A DNA stretch of 64,000 nucleotides from positions 135,978,108-136,042,107 of the forward strand of contig CM043955.1 of the NCBI GenBank assembly GCA_014529385.2, given 5' to 3'. Of the stretch, positions 11,350 to 23,905 are shown piece after piece. The first letter of the stretch is position 1. Each line of letters starts with the position of its first letter. Below the pieces are notes generated by a model. That model saw only the letters and a program-made list of their open reading frames with translations, ran no database searches and was not told the origin of the DNA. The position numbers and the translations under genes are program-made. This DNA is from Adiantum capillus-veneris (taxonomy: Eukaryota; Streptophyta; Polypodiopsida; Polypodiales; Pteridaceae).

Positions 11350-11785
11350 CTGTCGCCACCTCGCATGGCGCTCCGCAGCATTTGAAGCTCCCCAAGTCAT
11401 CTGTTTCTTCTCTTTGCGGATGTGTTGTAAAGACCGTGTAATTTCTGAACTCTTAAGAAGTTCCTTCTGCCTTGCTCTATGAATTAGTCGTCTCTAAGTC
11501 CATTGGTGTAACTCTAATAGGCTATTGGACTTTTCTTTTTCTCCCCCATGTTTAGTGTGCTTAAAATAACTTGTTCTTGCCATGTAGTGGGTTTTTTCCA
11601 TGCCTTGTGTGGACCATATTGATAGTGAGCCGTATGTATTGGCAAAATATGGACCATGGTTGAACAGTATGTGCTGCATTGAAATAAAACAAAATGGTTA
11701 GTATCAATTTAAAATTTTGTTTTGTATACGTAGAATGCCAACCCACCATGTAATGTGTGATATGTTGTCCACCCCACCCTGTAAG

Positions 11786-14065
11786 TTAAGCCTTTTTCCA
11801 ATCCAGCAAGGCTGCTTGAAATGATGTAAGCTTACTTTGGTCCCAAGAATGCTGCTCAACGTAATGGAAATTTTTATCTAGTGATTTCCACACGTTCGCC
11901 TTGTGATTTTGGATTGCCCCATCACCAGCATTGTCTTTAACCACTTTATGTAATTGTTTCCATTTGTTGAACAGGTTTCTCATTTCTTCTCTATCTGAAT
12001 ATTTGAGGCTAAACCCAAGAAACCTTCTTGCCTTCACTCCGCCTATCGATGCTTTCCTTGGTACCTTGTACCGACTTTGAGACATCTTAGGGTCCTCTTC
12101 CATTTGACATTGCCTCCATGCAAACCAATGTCTGAGAGCAGTCCCTCTAATGCTTTGATCACTCGTTTCGACTCACTCTCTGGCTTTAATGTCCATGCAA
12201 AACATATGTACAAATGAACCACCTTTTCAATTATTCGACAGAGTGCATGAAGTGTACAGACGTGAACTCTACTCAGAGGAATATCAAGCACTGGTTGAAA
12301 AGTCCTATCTTGAAGATGTCTGTTGGGAGCTCTATTCCATTGCACACTCTCAAGAGATTGTGCATCAGCCATGCAATATAAGCATGGATTTGCCACAGCT
12401 ACTCCGTGTGTTATGTTGTACATACACTTAAGAGTCTTTAAGTCATCTGCCACGTGCCATTCCACTGTGTAGTCACCAAATCCTTCCACTGAAAGAACGG
12501 CTCTGTTTCTTTGTTCATTGATGATAGAAGAAATTTGGGTTTGACTAAAAACCCAATCGAGGATTTCAAAATTTTCCTTATCAACCTGCAGCGAAAAATG
12601 AAAACACAAATCAACAACCAAATAATCAATATTTTTATTATCATAGAGTGAACGAAGTATACCTGAAATGATCCTAGAGTTAGAATGTTGTTTTCGGATT
12701 GCACGCTGAAGTATCGTGGATCTTCTTTAGTTATTGATGGATCCAGAGCTCTGTTCATGAGGGTAATGGTGACTCTCTCCAGCTTCTTGTTCTTTAGGAT
12801 CTCGCACTCGTCGAGCTTCAAAACAAACTTGAGAACCCCACCGCACTCCTCTCGACCGATGTCAAAGAAGTGAACTGCATACCTTTGCAATGCTTCAAGA
12901 TCAACGAAGAGGTTTTTGTGCTCGTTAAACTATATCTCTCTGCCGCCCTTGCCTAAGAACGTTGCTTCAATATGGAATGGTGACCCAAGTTTCTCAAACA
13001 CCTCATCGTTTACGTGCCGACGAGCAGCCTTTACATGTGATGGCTTTGGCAGCAATGATCCTCTCTGTAGTTTATTTTGACACTTTTTAGCTAATTCTTT
13101 GAAGAGTGCCCTGTATCCCATGTGCGAGATGCCACTCTCATCAAGTATTGCTTGCACTTCCATTGGTTCCAGCTGATTCTCGCTCATGAAAGGAGGTAAG
13201 TAGCCTCCGTTTCAACTTACAAAATTTTTTCTGAGTTATCATCTCTTCAACTACTTCTTTTGGAACTAGACGGTTGTAATGCACTCCGGCATTGAAGCCT
13301 GCACCGTTCGAGTTTGGATGCAATAAAGACCTGTCCAAAAAGCACCATGCATTATGATCATGTATAGGAAAGTGTATCCATTTCTTAATGAAGCACATTG
13401 AAGAAACAAACTTCGAGTTACCTTAAAGCTTGTATTCGTTTTTTCAGGCCACCACTACCAACCTTCATGTTCTCAATGTTGCACAGATCTCGTTTTCTTT
13501 TCCGACTACCAACCACGGTGTCTTTCTCTCGCAAACTTGTGATCTTCTTCTCAAGGCCTTGGATTGTCTCTCTGTTTGATGAAATCTTTTGAGAGCATGC
13601 TTCATTAAGTTTCTTCAGCTGCATGTTCTCCATCGCCAGGAAGTTTCTTTGCCTTTTCGCATTCAATCCTCTCATTTCCAAATGTTTGGTGTATCCCAAT
13701 AGCCCATCCTTGCCATCACCTGTGAAATGTAAGAGGTTAGTGATATTAGCAAATGGAGGTGGCGCATTTGTCATAGGATCCTTTGGATAAATAGACCCAT
13801 CAGTCCACAAATCCAAATGATGTTCCTTGTTTGTCCTTCTAAGTTCTTTCTCCCATTGAGATAAGAAAGACTCCCTCCTACGTTTCTGCAACGGTGCGTA
13901 CTCTTGCAATACATCAACATGAAGATGATGTGTGTTGTTTCTTTGGGTAAGTGTTAAAGATAAAGGGGCTGAGGATTGCAAGTTCAAATTAGTGTTTTCA
14001 TCAGGAAAAGAAGCGTTCTCCATTCCTAGAGTTGATAGAGAGGAAGACGGAGACTCGAAACTCAT
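11786..14065 (-). pseudogene. Spliced gene of unknown family, inactivated
   Basis: Exon 1 (14065-13422) starts MSFESPSSSLSTLGMENA, has a coiled-coil stretch (MENMQLKKLNEACSQKI) and a basic KRKR patch, and ends at a good donor (AAG/GTAA). Exon 2 (13330-13221) follows a CAG acceptor in phase. Then a one-base shift near 13190, a frame with one TAG at about 12929, a donor at 12662, an acceptor at 12586 and a further frame (12585 to about 12105). That last frame has a Cys/His-rich motif (ANPCLYCMADAQS; SRVHVCTLHALCRIIEKVVH; LHGGNVK). Another one-base shift near 12105 leads to the C-terminus, stop at 11786. The Cys/His layout resembles transposon-derived or plant-specific uncharacterised proteins. 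I cannot assign it. Two shifts and a stop say pseudogene, unless they are assembly errors. Confidence 0.6.
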
Positions 14066-15290
14066 GAAATATCTCAGGTTTTGGGAGGGAAGGCCATATT
14101 CTCAAGTTTAGAGTTGATAGAGTTCGTGTGGCTTATGTTTCTGGAGGGAACGCTTGTAAGTTGACATTTCAAATCATGAGTCATACGGTTACATGGATTC
14201 CTGACAAGAGAATGAAGGATAGGAATGATAAAGACAGCGGCTACCTACCAAAGAATGTCATTTTGGCTTTTTGTTGCGCAGAAAAAAGTATCACATAAAA
14301 TGCACAATTTAACATTTTCATTTTCTCTCTCTAAGCCGACGTGGCACTTCTTATACAGGGCCCAAAAGTGAGTCCAACTTTCTCCTAAGGAGGACAACTC
14401 ATAAATGAGGTTATTTACATTCCACTTTGGGGATGAAGACTTTATTGGACTAACTAAAAACCATAATTCTTATTGGCTTGTTCCATGTCCTGCTATCTGT
14501 TGTCAACCACCTGCCCAAGACTCAGCTACCTTGACCTACTACATCATGCACACAGGACCATAAGTGTTAGTTTCTAACTTCTCAAAATCCATTCCATAAC
14601 ACAAAGTACCTATCTCCATTGTAGTCCACATCTACAAGATCCTTGAACTCGCTTGGTTTGTTCTCTAATTTGATAAATTATTGGTGCGTACCATCCTTAT
14701 GAATTTTAGCTTTCAGCTCGTTCTTCAATTGGAATTTTAGGTATACTAGCTTGATATCGGGGTCAAGAAGGACCCGCCCTCGTGAATGTTCCTTCCTTAA
14801 AGCTCACCCTATTGAAACCCTTGGCCATTATGTGTATGATATTTTTGATGATGTATCAGATAGACCTTCCTCTATAATGGTTTCTAGCAGATGCAACGGT
14901 TTTTTATTCACACTCTCTTCAGTTGAAATGTTTCTCACTTGGTCTCTTAGGCTTGGATTTCTATTCTGATACAAATACATGAAGAAATGATTTTACAAAA
15001 CCAAAATCTTGTTACCTCATTGGTTGCTTTTTGTTCTCTAGGGTTTAACTTACTTGATGAGTTGCACCCTCTAGCTTCTGCACCTATAAAAAATGCTTGA
15101 TGGCTATGAGTTTACAATCACTATGTTAGTTCAAGCCTACAGTCGACAAAATTTTATCCCTCACTTTCACCAAATTCACAATTTTACTTGTAACACCCAC
15201 AACTTAAGTCCAATTCAATTTTAAAAAGACCACCAGGGTCCTGGAGACTATCTCGGGCTGTGGTGTAATTTTGGTCTCAGTGTGTCTCAG
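14066..15290. other. Non-coding stretch
   Basis: AT-rich sequence with no open frame that looks coding. The first 200 bases may hold the promoter of the pseudogene at 11.8-14.1 kb. ACTTGTAACACCCACAAC near 15184 resembles the edge of a plant LTR, but no partner was found. Confidence 0.5.
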
Positions 15291-16640
15291 AGGAACATGG
15301 ATCGTGATCCATGTACCTCAGTGGAAAAATGGGGTGATGTTGATCCCACACCTAGCCCTTGGTCTAAATATCTCAAATCTATGCTTTTTGTGAAATTTGA
15401 GTCTGTTTAGGGTGGACAAAAGTCAAACCCTAGCCTTGTTTTGGTCCTTTTTTATCTGAACTAATTTTGCCCTTTTTGACCCCCTTCTGGATTTCTTTTC
15501 ACTTCCTTGCTTTGGGAACTTCAGTTCAAAATGGTTTAAACTCCTCACTAGTCCAATTCTTATTCAAAATTCCAAGAAAGGTGCATGGATCACAATCCAT
15601 GTTGGGAAGCCAACTTGCCTTTTCTTGATACCATTAGAATCATCATGTTTACTGGATCTTAGGGTATCAAAGGTTTTGGGCTTGAACTAGTTTTTGTCAG
15701 CCAAAAGTGATTACTCAAGTCTGTTCTTGCGGTTTTCGACTATTTTTTGTTTCTTGCCATCTTCACCTCTTTTGTAAACGTTTTTGCCAATGGTTCTTTT
15801 GGGAAATGTAGTTCAAATTGTATCAGTTACCCATTTGTCAAATTTCAACCTAAATCCTTATGAGGTACATGGATTACGATCCATGGTTGATTTTGACATG
15901 AGATTTGGTCATCTTATAGATATGGTTATGGTGACACTCTTCCCCAAATCTTTTTGAATTTGAGTCCCTTTTGCCCAACCAAAAGCTGTCTGGTTTGCGG
16001 TTTTTGGCTATCTAGCAGAATTTTGGTGTTTTGATCAACTTTTTGCACTTTTTTGTTGTGGTCTCTTTTGGAAAAGTTATCGCACTAGTTATCAAGGATA
16101 TACTGGTCAAATATTAGTCCCCAATGTCAACCAGGTACATGGATAGCGATCCATGTTGGGAAGCACTTTGTTGTGATTTTTTGTCATGCTGGTTTCCTAC
16201 TCCCTGTAGAAGCCAAATCTCACCCCTTTCTGAATTTGGAACATTAAAAGTTTAATTTTCCCAAACTTTACTAAATTTCCAAGGGTTTTTTTCATATTTG
16301 TCCAATTTCCTGATTTTGGATGTACTTTGGCACTCTATTTATGGTCAAACTCAAGATTATGGTATCTGATAGCAAGCTTGAACAATGGGTGACAGTTTCT
16401 AGTCAACTGGTCACAGAGGTACATGGATCGCAATCCATGTTCCTCAACAAAATTGGAAAGGAATTGTTCAGATTGATTCCTTCAAGCTTGCTTAACCCCG
16501 TTTTTTGCAAGGTATTTTTGAGTTTAAGTCAGGTTTGGTGCTCTCTGGCCATCAATTTTTCACTTTTTCAAAGTTATGGTCTTTTGTACCAAGATATGGT
16601 TTTGGACGGTTTTTACCCTGATTCTTTCAACACCATTTGA
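15290..16640. repeat. Diverged tandem array, unit about 281 bp, each with an 18-bp palindrome
   Basis: The palindrome CATGGATCGTGATCCATG and variants CATGGATNNNNATCCATG lie at 15296-15313, 15584-15601, 15868-15885, 16138-16155 and 16422-16439. The steps are 288, 284, 270 and 284 bases. The arms are kept in all five while the centre and the flanks vary. Short flanking words recur (TTGGGAAGC after copies 2 and 4, CCTCA after copies 1 and 5). No coding potential. Confidence 0.8.
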
Positions 16641-18425
16641 TGGTTGAAGTTAACCTACTCCTATGAACTGAAATAAATCTATGAACAGAAATGAATTAAA
16701 TAGTGCAAAAATAGTAATGTAATGGATGGAGAGGTAGTCCTTTTCAAGCATAGAGAAAACCAAAGAATGAAATGTCTTTTTTATCTCACTCACAACTCTC
16801 CTTGCTCCTAAAAAGTAGAAGTGGCCAGTCCTCAACTCCAGTCTCTGCCAAGCACTAAACCCCCGTCTAGCTACTTTATTGCCTAACTGTAAATGGAATG
16901 GGTGTCAAAATCTCTGAAAAGGAGACTTTTCCGTACGACTAGGTCACTCACCACCTAAGGATCGTATCCTTGGCAATGGTACCAATGCAGGTCGCTGCCA
17001 CGACAGACACCTGCAACATATGTCAACACTCAAGAAGCAACTTGGGATGGGGCACAAAGACTCTTTGAGGCTGTCAATCTCAAGAAGTGAACCTACAAAA
17101 GTACGCAATCAACTTCTATAGAAAATATATCACTCTCTAATCCGAAAATCTACCTATCTCCTGTCTCACCACTCTAGGTCATCACGCCTTTTTGACATCC
17201 AAATAGTGTCGGAATGCAACGAAACTTGAGGGGGGGTGTTACAACACCTAAGGGCACAATCCTACCAAGTTATGTGGTCATCAGAGGAGCTACCAAAATC
17301 ACAATCCATCCCTTGAAATGTGCAAAAAAAAATGCAACATAACTATTTAGAAAGGTAGCTCTTTGGCATAGAAACACTCTTCCAAGGTCAAAACATCAAA
17401 AAATGACCATTTTAGCACTCAAATCCATGTATTTAGCTCACAAACAGGTTGTCGTGAACCACAATAAAACTGAGAATGATTATACTTAAATTCAAGATCA
17501 AGGAGACAAGGAACACAATGCACTAATCGCAAAACGATTTCTGATTAACAAGCAAAGAGAAAAGTTGATTACAAGTTGTAGCAGAGTTGCAGCTCACAGT
17601 CGACGCCCAAAAGCTCCCTCTAGATAATGATAATGTTACTTTTAAATCTAAGGGTTTGACCCAAAGACTTGGGACCCTTTCCCACGACCATTCGCCAATT
17701 TACAAGGCTTGTAGGTTCTAAGCGGGAAATAGAAAATAATGGGCTAGATGAATACACTTCAAGAATCATTAGTTTCTAATTATGAGGCTTCAAAGAACAA
17801 TGAAGTGTGGCTTGTAGCCGGCTCTTTAGGTGCCTGTCCTCCGCTGCATCCTCCAAATAGACTTTCTTAGGCTTCCCATACTGCTTTGGTTGCTATGGCA
17901 ATGCCAAGCCTGTTGTCCAGTACTGCCATGGTTTTTACATAGTTATATTGCACAAGAAGATTGGTGTTCCCTTCATTACCTTTGCAGTAATCCCCTACTT
18001 TGTATGATTGGGGAATAGATTGGACAAGTTTGCTTTGTCCACTATCCATTACTTCCACAGTTTTTACATGGTTATGGTGGTGTTCCCTTCATAAGCTTTG
18101 TAGTAATCTCCTACTTTGTTCATTAGGGAGCAGATTGACAAGTTTGCCTTGAGATTCTTCTCATTGTAACTCTTCATCTTTCTCCTCCGTCAGTCCCATG
18201 ATTTCCACGTTTTCTAAAGTGTTCTGTAGATCTTTCCATAGATGTGGTATGATCTTCAATAGTTCCCTCGATGTCATGGTACAAGTGGATGGGTGTTGAC
18301 ATTATCAACTGAAGATCTTCCACATCTAAAGTCTAATTTTCTTAACTCAATTTCATGGTCTTACACAACAAAGATTTTTCTTCGTTCTCTCCTAGGTATG
18401 AGGGTAGACTTGACTGCTCTGATCC
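16641..18425. other. Non-coding repeat-derived DNA with a possible LTR start
   Basis: No gene seen. At 17224-17233 a purine run (GAGGGGGGG) directly precedes TGTTACAACACC, the look of a polypurine tract followed by an LTR start on the plus strand; no second LTR was found. A degenerate 130-bp duplication (TTTTTACATAGTTAT at about 17932, TTTTTACATGGTTAT at about 18062) covers 17.9-18.16 kb. Confidence 0.35.
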
Positions 18426-20511
18426 TTAGTCCCCGTATAAAGATTGTCCATCCACTTCCATAGGTGGATTGTCTAGCCATACTTCTTCAATTGGAACTGA
18501 TTTTAATGTTAGGCTTCCATTGTTAACATCCCTTACTTTTTTCCAAAGGTGTTTAGGCCAATCTTTCTCCATTAAAGGGATTCCCTTTAGCTTGTCTTCA
18601 TTGTCCGGCACTATGATTCCAAGTTCTTCCTCTCAAGCTAAATACTCCCTCAGGTCTTTAGTGTCTTCTATTTTTCTTGATCCCAATTTTGTTTTGTCAC
18701 TTGTAGGATTTTCAAGTGTTCCCTTTTTTGGTTTCTATGCTTCAAGCATTGTTTGCGGGATTCTCACTAAATTTTGATAGGCTTTCAATTTTGTTGCTTC
18801 CATATGAGGAGTTTGATAATTTTTTCATTTTAGTTTCCGTGGTTTTACTTTCTTCTAAACCCACTTGGAAGGCTTCCAAGGCTATGTTCATAGGTTCATT
18901 GAATTTATCCACAAGTACAAAACCTCCTAATTTTGGTTTGGGTTCCTTGAACTCTGTCGTGCAAAGTTGAGTTTGTTCTTTCCTGGAGTAACCTTTGAGA
19001 TTTCTCTTCAATTTCTCTTCTCTGTTTTTGTAAAGCTCATATTGTTGTCATCTCCTTCTCTTAGAATCTTTAGAATATTTCTTAATGCTTTCCCATTCAC
19101 TAGCACTATTTTTTTTTTCTTTTTGGCTTATGTCCTTGTAACCACTTTGTCTAGAACTGTTGGTTGTCTAAAGAGCTAACTGGCAAGACATTTACTATGC
19201 TAGTTATCATTTTTTCTTTATTTTTTGGATTCCTAGGATAGTCCCTGAGATAATGTCCCTTAATTTTGGTAGGTATGTAATTGATCCAGGAGGTGTGGTT
19301 TGAAACCAAGTCAAACCCTTTCCCTTTGAAGTCATTCCAAATCCCTCGAGCTCAGTATAAAAATAAAAAATTCTTTTTGCTCTTAGCACTCGCCTAAAGC
19401 TTACTAAGTGGTCATATGGATCCCTAGATCCACTATATTTTTTGACCCACTTTTTTTTTAAATCAACTAGTCTGACTCTTTGATTATGCTCAACACCTGC
19501 TCTCATGGCCAATGGTCCTCCATCTAAGCCTTCAAACTAGTTGCTATGTAGTGGTGACTCATGTGGCCCTTTATTAGCTCTAGTGCCACCCAATTATCCT
19601 TGGCTTAGGATGGTTTCTGCTCCTCTCACCTAGTTTTCATCTCTAAAGTGAGTTTTGTGGACTATTGTACTATCCCATTGATTGCCCATACTACCAAAAT
19701 ATTTTTATGTTGGACCAATTTTTGATCCATTTTAGGTCTCATTCCCAAGATCATATCTCTAATCGAGCAGCCCTCATAATTGGTCTGTTCAAACTCCCTC
19801 AAGGTCATCAAAAAAAAAAAATTTGAAGCAATCCCTAAAGATAGGTACGAGAAGGTTTGTTGCACCTTTCTCCCTAATCTTGAAAATATACATGATATTC
19901 AAGGGGTTAATTTCCCTGGTTTGGCATGAGTTGTCCACAACACATCTCTAGCATTGTTGTCCTCCCAACAATAGACACCTAGCCTATGATAATCATTCAG
20001 TATGCACTTTAAAGGCTTTATGTTCAACTGATCATAACCTTCCAATTGAAGCATAAGTGGTCCCTCTTTGGTGGTCATGTTTGGAATCAGTGTATCGACT
20101 TTTAGTCCCCATTTATCTACAGTGTCAAGATTCACAATCTTTAAGTATTGTGTTTCATTTTGATCCATGTAAAAGGTTTCTTGCTTGTTGGCTCTAACCT
20201 CCTCTTCAAGCTCAACATTATGGTCATCAACTCTAACCACATATTCATCATTCGGATCCAGATAAATATGATCCCCATGAGTATTGATCTCGTAAAAGGT
20301 CAATATATTCTTAAACCATAGCACGGTCTCGACACCCAAAGGAGTAAAGACATATCTGAGGTCGGGTCGAAGTATTTGGCACTTCTTCAATAAGGGTCTC
20401 TAAGGGTCCCCCTTGTTTAACACTATCTTCCATTGATACTCTGCTCTCTATTTCTTGGTTAGAATCATATTTTTCTAGTACACGGTATGATCTAAGGTAC
20501 ATAAAGATCAA
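18426..20511 (-). pseudogene. Decayed retrotransposon gag region
   Basis: Several short minus-strand frames follow each other. The piece at 19207-19512 looks like a Retrotrans_gag domain: KKWVKKYSGSRDPYDHLVSF, then GKGLTWFQTTPPGSITYLPK. The larger upstream piece (20390-19899, with EINTHGDHIYLDPNDEYVV) and the downstream piece (19011-18742) are not recognisable alone. Frames are broken throughout. The gypsy assignment rests only on the gag pattern. Confidence 0.4.
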
Positions 20512-21567
20512 TAATGCTTAATGAAATTAAATACCTTATATTTTGATCCAATACCAACCCAATTTAGTTATCATAATTCTCCTTTTCTACATTGCCTCTT
20601 AGTTCAAGCTTGATCTCACCAAATCTTGAAAAATCAAATAGCTTGCTAGTCTGTCTATTAGCTACAAGTATGTGTAGTAAATGCTAGCCATACATTTTTT
20701 GTCCCAAATTGCAAAAATAGCCAAAGGACCATTTTGCAACTTTCACTTTCGCAAAGCTCAATTTCTAGTAGCTAACAATGTCCAAATGACTTCAAACTTT
20801 TCAAGCTATCTAGGGGATAAGTGTTCTACCCTTGGCACCCAAAAAATTGCAAGAATCCCCCTTTGGCTAACACGAGATAATAAGCGCGATTATTATCTAC
20901 TACAATAAAACGGTATATTTTTGCACTTTTGATGATACCCACTATTTAAGGGTGTGTTCAAAGATCTATGAATTAGTTGTTAACAAATTTGAACAAGTTT
21001 TGCACAATGTCTCACCGTTTTTTGTGATTGACAAACTCTAATGCAATACAAGTAGTAAACTCAGTCAAAACTTTTCCAAATCATTTGAAATTTGACACAT
21101 GCACGCCATTACTATAATTGATCAATTCCCCCTCAAAAAAGTGTAAAAAGTTAAAACTTTATGGCAAGAGATATTAACTATACTGGAAAAAAATTACCAT
21201 TTTCTTGGTCTTCACTAGATGTATAAACTTTAGACAGGTCACCTAAAAACTAAAAATTTGGAACCTAAAAACTCTAAAATTACAGGGAACAACTCGTGAT
21301 AGTTTAGAGAGTGAGATTGTCATGAATATTAATTTCTAACCTTTTAAAAGTATTTTTCATCTTAATTTGGTCACTTAAGTCTAGGAAAAATAAAAAGAGA
21401 ACAAGTGAATTGATTAAGTGGTGCTAATGGATCAACCGGTCAAGGCTTGGGACCAAATCAAGAGTCACCTAGGAGGAATCACCAAAGGGCATGGGAAATT
21501 CAAAAAGAAACTTATTCTTGTAATCATGGAATCAATCCATCATGTGATAGGAATTTACTTGTGCATA

Positions 21568-21570
<3 letters not shown>
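20512..21570. other. Non-coding stretch
   Basis: AT-rich, no supported gene, repeat border or RNA gene seen. Confidence 0.5.

Positions 21571-21636
<66 letters not shown>
21571..21636. repeat. (CT)33 microsatellite
   Basis: Uninterrupted CT dinucleotides over 66 bases. Open frames across it encode only Leu-Ser repeats and are artefacts. Confidence 0.98.
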
Positions 21637-21637
<1 letters not shown>

Positions 21638-22705
21638 ACCACCATCTATCTCTCCCCTAAACACATGGAAATCTCTTTTGCGTGTCTCTTTATAGAGATG
21701 GGACGCTACCAAGATATCTTAAGAGAAGTGGCGAGGTGGTTACATTGGAGAGATGAAGGCTATTTGTGTGCATGGCACATGTTCAAGTCACTCTTGTTGC
21801 AAATTTTTATGCGACAAAACCAATTGCCTTCGGTAGCCACCTACAGTATTGAACACAGGATGGGGATTGTCTCAAATGATAATGATGGCATAGATTTTCT
21901 TGTTGATTATCATGAGATGGATTAGGAAATGAATGTTTGCAGGTCTAAAGTAAATGAATACTTTGATAAGATTCTTGATGAAACATTGAAGAAAAATCAT
22001 GACAAAAATAATCTCTCGTATTTTCATAATGAATAAAATGATGTCATCAACACTTTTCTAAATTTTCTCACATTGGAAAAAGATTTTTTTGTACCTGATG
22101 TTGAAATGGTGACTAACCAAAATGATGTTCATCTTGATGAATGTTGCAGCAACAAAATGTAGTGTGTGTAAAGCAACCTATGTCACAAATTGATGTTGGG
22201 TTGAATGGATGTTAGCTTGAGGCAATGCTATGTGATGGGATATGTGTATTTATCCACATAATTTGTGCCTATGTAAAGCACGATGGGCCTTGCATGCTTA
22301 TCCATGCTAGGACTGGTGATGATGTGATTTTGAGTAAACCAATGCTTATTTTTGTGCATGATGATCAATGTATTTGAAAAAGTATGTGTCGAAGCAAAGG
22401 ATTTTTTGTTGAAGAATGTTGAAGCTTGTTTGCAAAACAAAGAAGCTTATTTTGAAGCCATTGGCTCAAACATGGAGTCTACTCAATGGAATGGAGATTT
22501 TCTTGTTACTTTACAATTTTACAACTTTGTTTTGTATAAGCTTCCATGGATGATGATTTACTTGATGGATTCCCAACCCTGGCATATTTTGCTAATAAAT
22601 GGTGCACTAGTATTTGCTTTTTTGGTGGGAAGGCACACTATACCCGGTTTGGTGATTGTAATGCAATATATAGCTTTAGGAAGTGTATTTGTGCATCTTG
22701 GATTA
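21637..22705. other. Non-coding stretch with chance open frames
   Basis: Short plus-strand frames (for example 21665-21925) carry no recognisable motif and are broken soon after. They may be remains of the element that brought the adjacent LTR-like repeat, but nothing shows this directly. Confidence 0.35.
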
Positions 22706-22968
22706 AGAGATACCCTTCCCCTGGGGTGTATGCACAAAATTCATGATTTACACTTTCATACATTTTTTAATATACATCACAGTTGTGAAATCATTTGCAT
22801 AGGGGAGGAGTTCTCAGCGTTCGACCTAACATGGAGTTTAGGTCATGAGTCAGACTACATCCAGAGGCACCTAGCGACTTGTGCTACCTCTAAATGGGTG
22901 ATATGAATGAAAGCATACTCAAGAAAAATAGCATTGTGGAGAGTGAATATATGTGTACACCGCATTGC

Positions 22969-23021
<53 letters not shown>

Positions 23022-23905
23022 GTGGAGGGTGAAATAGAGTGCACAGAGACACAGGAGAATGACAAAAGAGAATTTTTAAATGCCCCATCTATATGAAACA
23101 AGCAACCATGTATTAATGTAATAACAAAATTTGGGTATAACATAATATCAAAAAATATATAAAATGACTAGCAGAGCATTAGACCCTCTGTCGGGATCAA
23201 TCTGTCCCATCCACTTCCGACGCACTAACCGTGTAGATGAACATAGCAAAAAAAGAAGACCTAGACAACACCGTGGATCCAGCAAAGCCCCAGGTCATCG
23301 ACCCTTTTGTCTAAGGCTAAGCGATGTAGGTAATCCTAGTCTTGTAGTGATGCTGCCATGAGAAGCATAGCACATGAGTTCAATCACAATAGCATTTTCC
23401 ATATGCACAAACAATCTTTTTCAAGCACTCAAACTGTACAGGGTCTCTACCCTTACACGTCCACTATAAACCATCAAAACCACTTCATATTCCATTCCAA
23501 ACCAGAAACCATAATCCAATCACATCACATGGGTGAGAACTCCACCCAAATAAGGGTGATGCGTATCCAATCTTGCAAAACCACTTTAGCACATAGCATG
23601 GCTGCCAAAATTTTGGTAGCATTTCAGCAGCACAACCATATCCCCAAAAAATAATCCAAGAGCCACACTAGCTTCCATAATCAAAATCACAACCATAATC
23701 CATGAGGGATCTTAGCCCTTGACCATAAACCATATTCCATACTGAACAACTCTCACACTTGGAGTGGGACATATCCACTGCCTTCAAAATGAGCCCACAC
23801 ACATGGCCCTTAAGACATGAAGTTTTTATGCATAAAATAAATCCAACGAGCCTCCAATCATGATATCAAAATCCAATTTTGACAATGTCCAATCATGCTA
23901 TGCAA
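22706..23905 (-). repeat. LTR-like repeat, copy A (carries an empty site)
   Basis: Aligns by eye with 30866-32042 plus 42206-42515 (copy B) from GAGATACCC onward: CATAGGGGAGGAGTTCTCAG, a GA microsatellite at the same place, CCATGTATTAATG, CGACCCTTTTGTC and CATCACATGGGTGAG all recur. Copy A lacks roughly 270-300 bases present in copy B (near 31390-31660). Orientation is assigned from the primer site next to copy B. The site where copy B carries a copia element is intact here (ACTTTAGCACAT at 23583-23594). Confidence 0.7.
22972..23018. repeat. (GA)n microsatellite inside repeat copy A
   Basis: Continuous GA repeat, flanked on both sides by sequence shared with 31174-31202. Confidence 0.95.

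Noticed and set aside
22352-22906. 184-codon plus-strand frame with hydrophobic stretches
   Set aside because: It runs into LTR-like repeat copy A, has no recognisable domain and no homologous frame in copy B.
23160-23361. Plus-strand frame resembling a small basic protein
   Set aside because: Entirely within LTR-like repeat copy A; the same region in copy B is broken.
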